Made by a program: the position numbers and the translations under genes. Source: Allorhodopirellula solitaria (GTDB taxonomy: Bacteria; Planctomycetota; Planctomycetia; Pirellulales; Pirellulaceae). From it: a stretch of 64,000 nucleotides of DNA. This document shows, piece by piece, positions 18,050 through 27,191 of the stretch. The notes under the pieces are model-generated. The model saw nothing but the letters and a program-made list of their open reading frames with translations. It had not been told where the DNA came from and made no database searches. The DNA lies in assembly GCF_007859855.1 (NCBI RefSeq), contig NZ_SJPK01000001.1:862091-926090 (forward strand). The letters run 5' to 3'. Positions within the stretch are counted from its first letter, which is position 1, and each line of letters begins with the position of its first letter.

Positions 18050-21000
18050 ATGAACTACAAACAATCTCGTCAGATTGCCCGTCGACGCATTGGCCGTCGA
18101 CTCCTCGTTGAATCGCTCGAAGGCCGCCGTCTATTGGCTGCGGGACCGTACGCACCTGCCGCTGGGCAACCTGATTCGACAGCGATCAGCAACGACGATC
18201 CCGCCTTCGTCGGCTGGGCAACGGCCGTTGCCGACTACACACCGGACAGTGACGTCGACGACGTGTGGACGGATGCTTCTGAAGCGACTGGCCCCGCCGA
18301 GGGAAACTATGATTCGATCGTGTCGCTCGGCCGTGGCGGTTCGCTAACTCTGACCTTCGACACTCCCATTCGCGATGGACTCGGAGCCGACTTCGCGGTC
18401 TTTGAAAATTCAATCAACGACACGTTTCTCGAATTGGGTTTTGTCGAAGTCTCCTCTGATGGCGTGAACTACTTTCGCTTCGATTCCGATTCCCAGACCC
18501 CATCGGCTGTTTCGAGTTTTGGGGCGGTCGATCCGACCAATATTCACAATCTCGCGGGCAAGTATCGCCGCGGTTATGGCACCCCCTTCGACCTGGCCGA
18601 ACTGCGAGGCGAGGCCGGCCTGGATGTGACGTCGATCCAGTACGTGCGATTGGTCGACATCGTTGGTGATGGGCTAACCAATGACGCATCGGGCGATCCA
18701 ATCTACGATCCGACACCCACGTTCCAGTCCGCTGGTCTCGATGTCGATGGAGTAGGAGTGATTCACGCCGCTGAGACGGCAGACGCGATCGTCGACTTGG
18801 AAACCCTCGGCAGTGGGCTGGGCGGTTCCTCGTTCGACAATGGCGCCAATGCAGGCGGTGAATTCAGTGAAGAGGAGATCCTGCTCAACAACAACTACTC
18901 GTCGCAGTATCAAAGTTGGGCGGGATGGTCGATTTCGCAGACCACCGACACGACGACAGCGGGCTACACCAACCAGTACTCCAACATCACCGGCGGCGGC
19001 GTTGACGATTCGGACACCTACGCCGTTGGATTCTTCGATCCGTCGCCCAACGGCGCCCTGCCGGCGCCCGCACTCACATTGGATCCGGTTAGCGGCTCGC
19101 GTTTTGATTCGCTGTACGTGACCAATACCACCTACGCGGTCCTCTCGATGCGAGAGGGCGACGGCTTTGCCAAAAAGTTCGGTGGCGTCAGTGGTGACGA
19201 CCCTGATTTCCTGCGTTTGACGATTACTGGTCTCGATGCAACCGGCAGCGCGGTCGGCGATGTCTCGGTGATGCTGGCCGACTACCGTCCAACGGACAAT
19301 TCGGAAGACTTCATCTTGGATGCGTGGACTCGTGTCGATGTCTCATCTTTGGCCGATGCCCGGTCGCTACAGTTCACGATGGAATCGTCCGACAACAGCC
19401 CCTTTGGCATGAACACGCCTGCCTACTTCGCCGTTGACAACGTGGCTTTGCAACGCCCGCTGGTTCCGTTGGATCTATCGAGCCCCACGACCGTTGAGGA
19501 CAGTAGCGTGGTCGGACGTGTGTCGCGGCCCACGCTCGATACGTCGGCACCCGTGACGGTAGCGATCGAAAGCACCGGTAGCGACGAGGTGACCTTGCCG
19601 GCATCCGTCACGATCCCGGCCGGTGAGGACTATGCGGAGTTCCAGATCGCGCCCGCCAACGACGCGATTCCGACACCGGACCGAGAGGTGCAGATCACCG
19701 CGTCAGCAGATCTGATGTTGCCATCGACCCGCTCGCTCGTGATCCAAGACGATGAGGTGCTGTCGATCACGTTCACACCCTCGACGATCAACGCCACCGA
19801 AGGCGATGGACCGAGCGGCGCGACGTTGACGCTCACCCGCAACGACGCCGATATCAGCACGCCCCTGGCGGTGACGCTCTCACATGACGCGACCGAGCTG
19901 CTCACCATTCCTACCACCGTGACTTTTGCAGCCACGCAGCGAGAGGTCACGATTCCGATCAACGTGCTCGACGATGAGATCGCCGGCGACGGGCAGACGA
20001 TTGCTGTGCGGGCCGAGGCGGAAGGGCGTGCCCCCGCGGAATTGACGATTGAACTCGCCGATGACGACCTCCCGGCGTTGCGGATGGCCCCCACCACGGT
20101 GAGCGTGAGCGAAGAGGAACCGGCGACGACCCGCACGGTTCAGATTTATCGCAATACTGCGGATCTCTCCAACGCCGTTACGGTGGCTCTCGCTCTACCC
20201 GATGGCGCCCCGCTGACGATCCCAGCTGAGGTGACGATCCCTGAAAACATGGACTCGGTGAGCTTCGATATCGGGGTAGTCGACGACTCCTTGGTCAATG
20301 AACTGCCGGTCTACCGCATTGCCGCCAGCCGTGCGGGGTTCCTCTCGGCGTCGTTGGATGTCCAGGTCACCGACAACGATGGGCCGCCACCCGGCTTGAC
20401 GGTCTCCGCCCCCGAGACGGGACTTTCTGAATCGGATGCTGTTTTCGTTAGTGATTTCGAATCGCTCGGTTCGGGATTGCTGACCGGTGAGTTTGATAAC
20501 AGCGCGGGTGCGAGCGGCGCGTTCGGAGATGGCGTACTCGAGTTCGAGAACACGTTTGACAATTCGTTTGGATTCGATGTTTGGTCGGGCTTTGCGATCA
20601 GCCGTGGTACCGATTCGCAGACCCCAGGATTCGGTAACCAATACTCTTCCCTCGCCGGTGGTGGGGCCGACGGTTCGAGCACCTACGCGATCGCATACGC
20701 CGGCTCGCCCGCTGTCGTCAGCCGCGAGAACACAACCGCGAATTTTTCAACGATCGATGTGACCAATACCACGTATACCGGCTTATCGATGCGAGACGGT
20801 GACGACTTCGCGAAGAAGTTTGGTGGTGAGTCGGGAGACGATCCTGATTTCCTTCTGTTGACCATTGATGGGCTCGACGAAAACGGAGAGTCCATTGGCG
20901 AGGTGCAAGTTTACTTGGCCGACTATCGCTTCGAGAACAATGATCTGGACTACATCCTTGAGGACTGGACCACGATCGATGTGGGCGGCATCGGCCACGC

Positions 21001-23806
21001 CGAAACGTTGTCGATGCAGCTCACATCTTCGGACAATGGCGATTTCGGCATGAACACACCTGCTTATCTCGCAGTCGACAATGTCTTGATGGAGCCTGAA
21101 ACCTCGTCGCTGCCGACGATCACGGTCGCTCGGACGGGCGGCGATACGTCCTCGCCGGTCGAGGTCAGTCTCACTGACGACCGCAACGAGATGCGGTTGC
21201 CGCCTCAAGTGACGATCCCCGCCGGGGCGACCGAAGTCAGCGTGCCCGTGCAATGGCTCGATGATGCGATTGCCCAAGGCGATCGAATTTGGCAAGTCGA
21301 CGCGTCCGCAGACGGGTTCACCTCAGCGAGCGAGTCCATCGTGCTGCGTGATGACGACGAACCGGCGCTGTCGATCACACCCTCCGCGGAACAACTCAAT
21401 GAATCCGCTGGACAGCAGACGATCGGTTTCGAAGACGTCGGCGGATCCCTCGACGATGAGTCCTTCAACAACGGTGCCGACGGACGGGGCGGATTCGCGT
21501 CGGGCTCGCTCGAGTTTTCGACCGCTTACGACCCCACCTTCGGTAGCTGGAGTGGCTGGTCAGCATCGAACGTCACCGATGTCGCGACGGCGGGATTCGG
21601 CAACCAGTTTTCAGCGTTTGCGGGCATCGGCGATGAAGTACCGGGCGGTGGAGCCAATGAGTCCGCCACGTATGCTGTCGCGGGCGGCTACGGTTCGTCC
21701 CCACTGACGATTGCGCTTCCCGATGGCTTCGAGGGTGCATCCTTTGGTTCGATCGACATCACCAATACGACCTACACGGCGCTATCGATGTTGCAGGGTG
21801 ACGCGTTTGCGAAACAGTTTGGAGGCGAGAGCGGTGACGATCCCGACTACTTCCTGTTGACGATTGACGGCGTCAATGATGTCGGCGAGACAGTTGACTC
21901 GATCGACTTCTACTTGGCCGACTATCGTTTTGATGACAACTCGCTCGACTATGTCGTCGCCGACTGGACCACGGTCGATCTCACTTCCCTGACGGGAGCG
22001 ACCAGCCTGCAATTTTCGATGTCGTCGTCGGACGTCGGCGACTTCGGCATGAACACTCCTGCTTTTTTCGCCATTGATGAACTCGTGATCGATCGCGACG
22101 CCGATGCGTCGCCGTCTCTTGTGGTTGCCCGCAATTCAGCCGACCTCAGTGAAGCGGTTACCGTGACGCTCGATGCGGATCCAACCACGTCGCTGTCCGC
22201 ACCACCGAGCGTAGTGATCCCTGCGGGCGCCGATCGAGTGCGTGTGCCACTCTCACTCGTCGATGATGCCGTTTATCACGGTGATGAAACAGCGACATTC
22301 ACAGCGTCGGCAGAAGATTTTGCAAGTTCCGCGACATCCATCGATGTGCTCGAAGACGAACTGCCGAGAATCGTACTCGGTGGCGCCGAAGCAAATATCC
22401 CACTCGCCGAAGGTGGGGATTCCCAGTCCTTTACCGTCAAACTGCCTTCGGCCCCAACAGGACCGGTTACCATTTCCATCACCGGTGGAGACGGGGCGTT
22501 GGATGTCGCGCCCGCGGAATTGACATTCGGCCCCGAGAATTGGGACCAACCTCAAACCGTCACAGTCGCCGGACGTCTTGACCTGCTGGCCGAGGCCGAT
22601 CAAGTCATCCGCTTAGGCGTGAGCGACGGGTCGACCGACTACGCTCGGGCAGATGCGTGGATTCAGCTCGCCGATTACCAACCGGAACACCTCACCCTCG
22701 AAGTCGATGGTGATGCTGTGCAATTGATTGACGATGATCGCGGGTATGTCTTTGGCCAGTACACCGACGACGATCCCATCGCCTTCGCCCTGAGTGACCT
22801 GGCCCAACGACTCACACTCGAACCCCTCGGCCGCAGCGACGCCACGGTCAGCCTGGGTGGCGGAGACGATACCCTGCAGTTGCACTCGGCGGCATTTGAC
22901 GAGATCAATGGTGGCGTTGGTTACGACGGTGCGGTGATCGCTCCAACCGACCTCGAGGATGGCGCATCGATCGACGTAGCCGACTGGCTAACGCAGCGAC
23001 TGATCGGTTTTGAGGATATCGTCTTAGGATCTGCGGCAGTCGGTTCGGACACCTCTGCGATTCCCTTCACACTCGACGCTGACCAAATGCAAGCAGTATT
23101 CGATGGTGACTCACCACGCGTGAGTACCGCAGCAGACCAAAACTGGGATCTCATCGGCGAGTGGCAGATTGGCGAACCGACGATCGAAGGAGGCGTTTTC
23201 ACCGGACGGATGGTCAGTGGCGACGCCGAGGTGTGGGTCGCGACCGATCACCCCTACCAGAACTTTGTCGACTACGCCGATGTCAATGCAGACGGCATCG
23301 TCACCTCAGTCGATGCACTCACGATCATCAATCGCATCAATGCGGATCCTGAGTTCATTCTGCCGCCGCCCACCTCGCCCGACGATTTCGACGGATTCTA
23401 CTACGATGTCTCCGGCGACAATTTCGTCACGTCGCTCGATGCGTTGCAGGTGATCAATTGGCTCAACAGCCAAGATACGGCTGGCGTTTCGGACGATGAT
23501 CCGCCGCAGGCAAGTCCTCAGACGAGCCGAGCCAGTGGCGAGGACGTCAACATGGCGGAATTGGCACGCCGCGATGGCGACGACAGCGATACAGACGTAG
23601 AATCCGAACCCGAGATGGTCATCACGGTGGAGGAGACCGCTTTGCCCGCAGCGACCACTTGGACGAGCCCCGCGTCGATTGCCCCTCAACGAGCAACAAA
23701 TCGCGATTCAAAAACGATCGATCCTGCGGCCGTCGACGCCGTCATCGGTGACTTGGAACTACTATCGGCTTCGACCGATCTGGCAGTGTCGGAGCGACTC
23801 GCATGA
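18050..23806 (+). CDS. giant surface protein: DUF4465 x3, Calx-beta repeats, dockerin
   Basis: 1918 residues. The N-terminus has the planctomycete sorting motif LEGRRLLA (residues 23-30). Residues ~35-235 hold a domain with FAVFENSINDTFLELGFVEV and NLAGKYRRGYGTPFDLAEL, seen in other secreted proteins. Three DUF4465-type domains follow (about 244-465, 799-1014, 1121-1347), each with SxxDNG, a W-x-G-W/F-x-I/A-S core, TNTTY, SMxxGDxFAKxFGG and FGMNTPAY. Between them are Calx-beta-like repeats (PASVTIPAG pattern). A dockerin-like pair of Ca-binding loops is at ~1741-1808 (DVNADGIVTSVDALTIIN; DVSGDNFVTSLDALQVIN). DUF4465 proteins in Bacteroidetes are linked to B12 loci, which fits the riboswitch; direct B12 binding is inference. 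Confidence 0.88.
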   Translation: MNYKQSRQIARRRIGRRLLVESLEGRRLLAAGPYAPAAGQPDSTAISNDDPAFVGWATAVADYTPDSDVDDVWTDASEATGPAEGNYDSIVSLGRGGSLTLTFDTPIRDGLGADFAVFENSINDTFLELGFVEVSSDGVNYFRFDSDSQTPSAVSSFGAVDPTNIHNLAGKYRRGYGTPFDLAELRGEAGLDVTSIQYVRLVDIVGDGLTNDASGDPIYDPTPTFQSAGLDVDGVGVIHAAETADAIVDLETLGSGLGGSSFDNGANAGGEFSEEEILLNNNYSSQYQSWAGWSISQTTDTTTAGYTNQYSNITGGGVDDSDTYAVGFFDPSPNGALPAPALTLDPVSGSRFDSLYVTNTTYAVLSMREGDGFAKKFGGVSGDDPDFLRLTITGLDATGSAVGDVSVMLADYRPTDNSEDFILDAWTRVDVSSLADARSLQFTMESSDNSPFGMNTPAYFAVDNVALQRPLVPLDLSSPTTVEDSSVVGRVSRPTLDTSAPVTVAIESTGSDEVTLPASVTIPAGEDYAEFQIAPANDAIPTPDREVQITASADLMLPSTRSLVIQDDEVLSITFTPSTINATEGDGPSGATLTLTRNDADISTPLAVTLSHDATELLTIPTTVTFAATQREVTIPINVLDDEIAGDGQTIAVRAEAEGRAPAELTIELADDDLPALRMAPTTVSVSEEEPATTRTVQIYRNTADLSNAVTVALALPDGAPLTIPAEVTIPENMDSVSFDIGVVDDSLVNELPVYRIAASRAGFLSASLDVQVTDNDGPPPGLTVSAPETGLSESDAVFVSDFESLGSGLLTGEFDNSAGASGAFGDGVLEFENTFDNSFGFDVWSGFAISRGTDSQTPGFGNQYSSLAGGGADGSSTYAIAYAGSPAVVSRENTTANFSTIDVTNTTYTGLSMRDGDDFAKKFGGESGDDPDFLLLTIDGLDENGESIGEVQVYLADYRFENNDLDYILEDWTTIDVGGIGHAETLSMQLTSSDNGDFGMNTPAYLAVDNVLMEPETSSLPTITVARTGGDTSSPVEVSLTDDRNEMRLPPQVTIPAGATEVSVPVQWLDDAIAQGDRIWQVDASADGFTSASESIVLRDDDEPALSITPSAEQLNESAGQQTIGFEDVGGSLDDESFNNGADGRGGFASGSLEFSTAYDPTFGSWSGWSASNVTDVATAGFGNQFSAFAGIGDEVPGGGANESATYAVAGGYGSSPLTIALPDGFEGASFGSIDITNTTYTALSMLQGDAFAKQFGGESGDDPDYFLLTIDGVNDVGETVDSIDFYLADYRFDDNSLDYVVADWTTVDLTSLTGATSLQFSMSSSDVGDFGMNTPAFFAIDELVIDRDADASPSLVVARNSADLSEAVTVTLDADPTTSLSAPPSVVIPAGADRVRVPLSLVDDAVYHGDETATFTASAEDFASSATSIDVLEDELPRIVLGGAEANIPLAEGGDSQSFTVKLPSAPTGPVTISITGGDGALDVAPAELTFGPENWDQPQTVTVAGRLDLLAEADQVIRLGVSDGSTDYARADAWIQLADYQPEHLTLEVDGDAVQLIDDDRGYVFGQYTDDDPIAFALSDLAQRLTLEPLGRSDATVSLGGGDDTLQLHSAAFDEINGGVGYDGAVIAPTDLEDGASIDVADWLTQRLIGFEDIVLGSAAVGSDTSAIPFTLDADQMQAVFDGDSPRVSTAADQNWDLIGEWQIGEPTIEGGVFTGRMVSGDAEVWVATDHPYQNFVDYADVNADGIVTSVDALTIINRINADPEFILPPPTSPDDFDGFYYDVSGDNFVTSLDALQVINWLNSQDTAGVSDDDPPQASPQTSRASGEDVNMAELARRDGDDSDTDVESEPEMVITVEETALPAATTWTSPASIAPQRATNRDSKTIDPAAVDAVIGDLELLSASTDLAVSERLA

Positions 23807-24018
23807 CACAGGCCTCCGTCGTCCGTTCGCCCTGCACAGGAATCTGCCTGCTCAACGAGCGTGAGATTTGCACCGGATGCCATCGTAGCCGTAGCGAAAT
23901 CGGCCGTTGGTCGATTGCATCTTCGGAAGAAAAACGTTCCATTTTAGGGGCCGTCCGCTCACGACGCTTTGCGGCGATCACGACGCAGCCAACCAATGAA
24001 AATGTAAAACCTGACTAA
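23803..24018 (+). CDS. DUF1289 four-cysteine protein
   Basis: 71 residues. SPCTGICLLNEREICTGC gives C11, C15, C23 and C26, followed by RSRSEIGRW and SSEEKRSIL: the full DUF1289 pattern, probably an iron-sulfur or metal site. Function of the family is unknown. Its ATG overlaps the stop of the giant surface protein gene (ATGA), so a small cytoplasmic metal protein is translationally coupled to a 1918-residue exported protein. Confidence 0.85.
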   Translation: MTQASVVRSPCTGICLLNEREICTGCHRSRSEIGRWSIASSEEKRSILGAVRSRRFAAITTQPTNENVKPD

Positions 24019-24055
24019 GAATTTCTCCCCTCAATCAGTCCAACTCATTGAGAGC

Positions 24056-24148
24056 CTATCCGGATAGGGGTCTGACCCTCTCCAGCGAGGCTGTTAACAA
24101 CCATCTCCAATGATTCGCCTCCAAAGGGTCAGCCCCCTTTTCGGATAG
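24056..24148. repeat. GGGTCTGACCC inverted-repeat element, copy 2
   Basis: Left arm CTATCCGGATAGGGGTCTGA... and right arm AGGGTCAGCCCCCTTTTCGGATAG form a foldback with a ~45-base spacer. Same arm core as 10521-10606. It lies between the DUF1289 and DUF6580 genes and may end or split the B12 unit. Confidence 0.65.
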
Positions 24149-24167
24149 TTTTTTGAAAAGCAACCTC

Positions 24168-24746
24168 ATGAAATCCCTTACCAATCCACTTCGCCGTTCA
24201 GTCTCGTCTGTTTCCCTTTCATCGCTAGCGCTCTTGTTTGCTGCTGTTGCGATTGCCGTGGCTGCCCGACTGCTGCCCCACCCGCCCAACTTCACACCAC
24301 TGGCTGCGTTGGGATTGTTCGCAGGCGCTATGAGTCTTCGGCCACTCGTCGCGGCAACCGTGGTCGTGGCCGCGATGTTGATCAGCGATGCGTTTCTCGG
24401 CTTCCACCCGCTGATGCCAGTTGTCTACGCCTGCCTGCTGGTCAATCTCGTAATCGGATCGCGTTGGGTTCGCCAAGGCGACGATTTTCGCTGGGGGGCC
24501 GCGGCCTGTGGCCGAATTGCCACCGGCAGCCTGATCGGCAGCGTGCTGTTTTTCCTCGTCACCAACTTTGCAGTGTTCCTGAGTTCCTACCCAGCGACCG
24601 GTGGCGGGTTGCTGGCGTGCTACACCGCCGCAGTGCCGTTCTTCCAGTACACCCTGACCGGCGACTTGGCATACAGCGCCGTCTTGTTCGGAGCCTACGC
24701 GCTGTGCACAGCGAAATCCACTTCGCCAGTCTACTCGGCCGCCTAA
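24168..24746 (+). CDS. DUF6580 family membrane protein (ECF S-component-like)
   Basis: 192 residues from ATG 24168 (a TTG five codons earlier is possible). Five or six membrane helices. Family landmarks: RLLPHPPNFTPLAALGLFAG, ISDAFLGFH, SVLFFLVTNFAVF, SSYPATGGGLLACYTAAVPFF and GDLAYSAVLFGAYA. Topology is like substrate-binding S components of energy-coupling-factor transporters. Placement after a B12-riboswitch gene set supports a role in cobalamin or cobalt uptake (inference); no ECF ATPase is in the window. Confidence 0.82.
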   Translation: MKSLTNPLRRSVSSVSLSSLALLFAAVAIAVAARLLPHPPNFTPLAALGLFAGAMSLRPLVAATVVVAAMLISDAFLGFHPLMPVVYACLLVNLVIGSRWVRQGDDFRWGAAACGRIATGSLIGSVLFFLVTNFAVFLSSYPATGGGLLACYTAAVPFFQYTLTGDLAYSAVLFGAYALCTAKSTSPVYSAA

Positions 24747-25007
24747 CAGCGTTCCGAGTCAGCCCCGCCGGTTCACCCCTTGGGTTTGCGAACCGTTTTG
24801 GTTGATTTTAGTTGTGATGATTTCTGGAAAGAACTTGAAAAATGCGCGACCTCCGCAGAGGCGAGAGGTGGCTGCGTTGGCAACAGGGTCGATGGTCGAA
24901 TTCGCCCCGATGGCTTAGGATCTAGCGGGACAACCAAACTCCTACTGATCGTTCGTCCGCTGCTCCGATAGTTCCCGCTCCCGCCATTGAACCCCCCAGC
25001 CCCTTCG

Positions 25008-25964
25008 ATGAGCCTCTCGCCCGAATCGCTGTTAGTCGTTTACTGCGTACTCATCATCATGGCCTCCATGATGGGAGGGCGGTTGTCGAAGCTGGTTCAC
25101 ATGACGCACCTGCGGACCCAACTGCTAATGAGTGGCGTCGCCGGTTTGATGTTGGGGATCGCCCTGCTGCATCTGCTGCCGCATGCCACCGAGGTGCTGG
25201 GGTCGCCATCCAAAGCGGGCGCCGCAGCACTGGCTGGCTTAGTCGCGATGTTTCTATTGATCCGGCTGTTCCATACTCACGACCACGGGTCCAAAGAAGC
25301 CTCAGTCGACAGCGGCGAGGGACCGGCGTGTGATCATGACCATTCCCACTCGCAAGACCACGGGCACTCGCACGATCACGGGCATTCGCACGAACATGCT
25401 CACCCCCATAAAGGGTTGAGCTGGACAGGCATGTTCTTCGGGCTGGCGCTGCACACGATGATCGACGGGGTGGCGTTGGCGAGTAGCGTGATCGCCGACG
25501 CTCACCACGGGGCGTGGCTAGGCTTAGCGGGCTTAGGAACCTTCCTGGCAGTGGTTTTGCACAAGCCGCTCGATGCTTTCGCGATCACGTCCGTGATGAG
25601 CAAGCAGGGTTGGTCCGAGCGTGCTCAGAGTATCGCCAATGCTTGCTTTTCCTTGGCCTGCCCCATCGGAGCCTTTCTGATGTATGTCGGTGCGACGCAC
25701 TGGACCGACAGCACCGCCGTCCTCGGCTGGGGATTGGCCGTCTCGGCTGGATTCTTTATCTGCATTGCTTTGGCCGATCTCTTGCCGGAGGTCGCCTTTC
25801 ACGATCACGACCGGGGCAAGCTGACAATCGCATTGTTGCTTGGCGTGGGGATCGCCGTGGCGTTGGAGAATCTACCGGGGCATTTGCATGATTCGGAGGA
25901 TGGCCACGACCACACCTTCCCCACGATGGTTGATGACGCCGCGCCAGCAGACGAGGATCGCTAG
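25008..25964 (+). CDS. ZIP family metal transporter
   Basis: About 318 residues. Helices at the N-terminus (LLVVYCVLIIMASMMGG) include HLLPHATEVL; a cytoplasmic-type His-rich loop (residues ~95-140, many HDH/HSH repeats) precedes the ZIP signature HTMIDGVALASSV and HKPLDAFAI. These carry divalent metals (Zn, Fe, sometimes Co) into the cytoplasm. It is the last rightward gene after the B12-linked group, separated from DUF6580 by ~260 bp with no visible riboswitch, so it may have its own promoter. Confidence 0.9.
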   Translation: MSLSPESLLVVYCVLIIMASMMGGRLSKLVHMTHLRTQLLMSGVAGLMLGIALLHLLPHATEVLGSPSKAGAAALAGLVAMFLLIRLFHTHDHGSKEASVDSGEGPACDHDHSHSQDHGHSHDHGHSHEHAHPHKGLSWTGMFFGLALHTMIDGVALASSVIADAHHGAWLGLAGLGTFLAVVLHKPLDAFAITSVMSKQGWSERAQSIANACFSLACPIGAFLMYVGATHWTDSTAVLGWGLAVSAGFFICIALADLLPEVAFHDHDRGKLTIALLLGVGIAVALENLPGHLHDSEDGHDHTFPTMVDDAAPADEDR

Positions 25965-26008
25965 GACACACCGCCGGTGCGCTGCGTCTATTCTCGGACA
26001 TGTCTTTT

Positions 26009-26040
26009 CCGGTGGTGTTCGCTTGCCTTCAAACCACCGG
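26009..26040. repeat. CGGTGGT hairpin repeat, copy 2
   Basis: CCGGTGGT (26009-26016) pairs with ACCACCGG (26033-26040) around a 16-base loop nearly identical to that at 456-487. It sits between the ZIP gene and the convergent FtsQ-like gene and may terminate both. Confidence 0.6.
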
Positions 26041-26168
26041 CTATTTTCTTCCACGCCTTCGGCGCAGCAAAACGCGTGGGGGATCGACATCTCGTCGTCC
26101 CGTCCGCCACGGCAAAGCTTTTGCAGAACCTTGCCACTTATGGATCACGCGATGCTCAACGACCCAGC

Positions 26169-27134
26169 CTAGCGTCCACGCGCCCCGTCATCGGCGGCGC
26201 TCACGCGAGGTGACTCGATCACCCTTTGGCTTTGCACGATCGGTGTTGGCGTGTACTGCACCTGCCGGAGGTCACTGCCCGAAGGGGCTCCGTCGATCAG
26301 GCTCTGAAGTTTCATTTTCGCGGTGGGTTCGCCCTGGGCCTCTTCCGAGGGTGGGCTACCCCAGAACCAACGCCGGTCTTCGCTGCCCGCGATTTCCAGT
26401 TGGACAACGGGGTTTTGCCGTAGATCGCCGTGCACCCCGATGCTGGTAAGGCCAAGTTTCTCTCGGTAGGGGTGCAACAGGTATGCGAGCAAGGCAGCGG
26501 CTTGGACACGAGAATCGCCGAATTCGGCGCCCACACCGCCGGTGGGATAGGCCCCTGGAACAATGATGTGCAGATAGCCTTCGGTTTCAGAGCGAGAGAA
26601 ATCGCTCGGCGGCAACAGAACGCCTTCCCCGTCGATGGCAAAGAATCCAGCGCCGTCGTGTTCGGGGTGCCGGCTGATCACGTGTACCATCGCGACAGGC
26701 TGGCGATACTCCAATCGCACATGGAGTCGGCCACCGGCAATTTTTCGCACGCCGACAACCCGACGAACCCAAGCATTCGAAGCGAATGCCGAGGCGACCT
26801 TCGCACAGGCCTGCTCATCCATGAGGGACAATTTATCCATCGCAGCGTCGCGATAGACCGTGGTGATGATATCCGAGCGAACGTACGTCGGTGGCGAGGT
26901 AACGTTGATCGCACTGGCTTGGACACCGTAGTACTTATGGGCGACGTACTGGCTGCCCCACTGTTGCCAGGCGGCATATCCAACGGCCAGCAGGATGGCG
27001 GGCCAGAGGATCGACAGAATGGCTGGCGCAGACACCAACGATGCGATCCAGCGAACCTTCGACTGCGCAGCATCCGCGTCGGAATTTCGGCGTCGTTTGC
27101 TCGAGGCGCGTTGGGGTGGTGTCGATTCGCTCAC
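26169..27134 (-). CDS. FtsQ/DivIB-like POTRA membrane protein
   Basis: 321 residues, GTG start. A basic cytoplasmic tail (SSKRRRNSDAD) is followed by one membrane helix (about 38-56) and an outer region with a POTRA-like pattern: VRSDIITTVYRD...ACAKVASAF, WVRRVVGVRKIAGGRLHVRLEYRQPVAMV, then FAIDGEGVLLPPSDF, which matches the FtsQ beta domain. It lies 57 bp downstream of murB on the same strand, the order found in dcw clusters (murB-ftsQ). Planctomycetes lack FtsZ, so an FtsQ homologue would have an unusual role. Confidence 0.72.
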   Translation of the reverse strand: MSESTPPQRASSKRRRNSDADAAQSKVRWIASLVSAPAILSILWPAILLAVGYAAWQQWGSQYVAHKYYGVQASAINVTSPPTYVRSDIITTVYRDAAMDKLSLMDEQACAKVASAFASNAWVRRVVGVRKIAGGRLHVRLEYRQPVAMVHVISRHPEHDGAGFFAIDGEGVLLPPSDFSRSETEGYLHIIVPGAYPTGGVGAEFGDSRVQAAALLAYLLHPYREKLGLTSIGVHGDLRQNPVVQLEIAGSEDRRWFWGSPPSEEAQGEPTAKMKLQSLIDGAPSGSDLRQVQYTPTPIVQSQRVIESPRVSAADDGARGR

Positions 27135-27191
27135 GTCGCGGCTCTACATCCTTGTAAGAAAAGCGACTCAGGTGGGGGTCAGGTTCACTGA

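Noticed and set aside
24749-25007. Second cobalamin riboswitch before the ZIP gene
   Set aside because: No AGGGAA core, GCCACTG-like block or conserved 3' end found.
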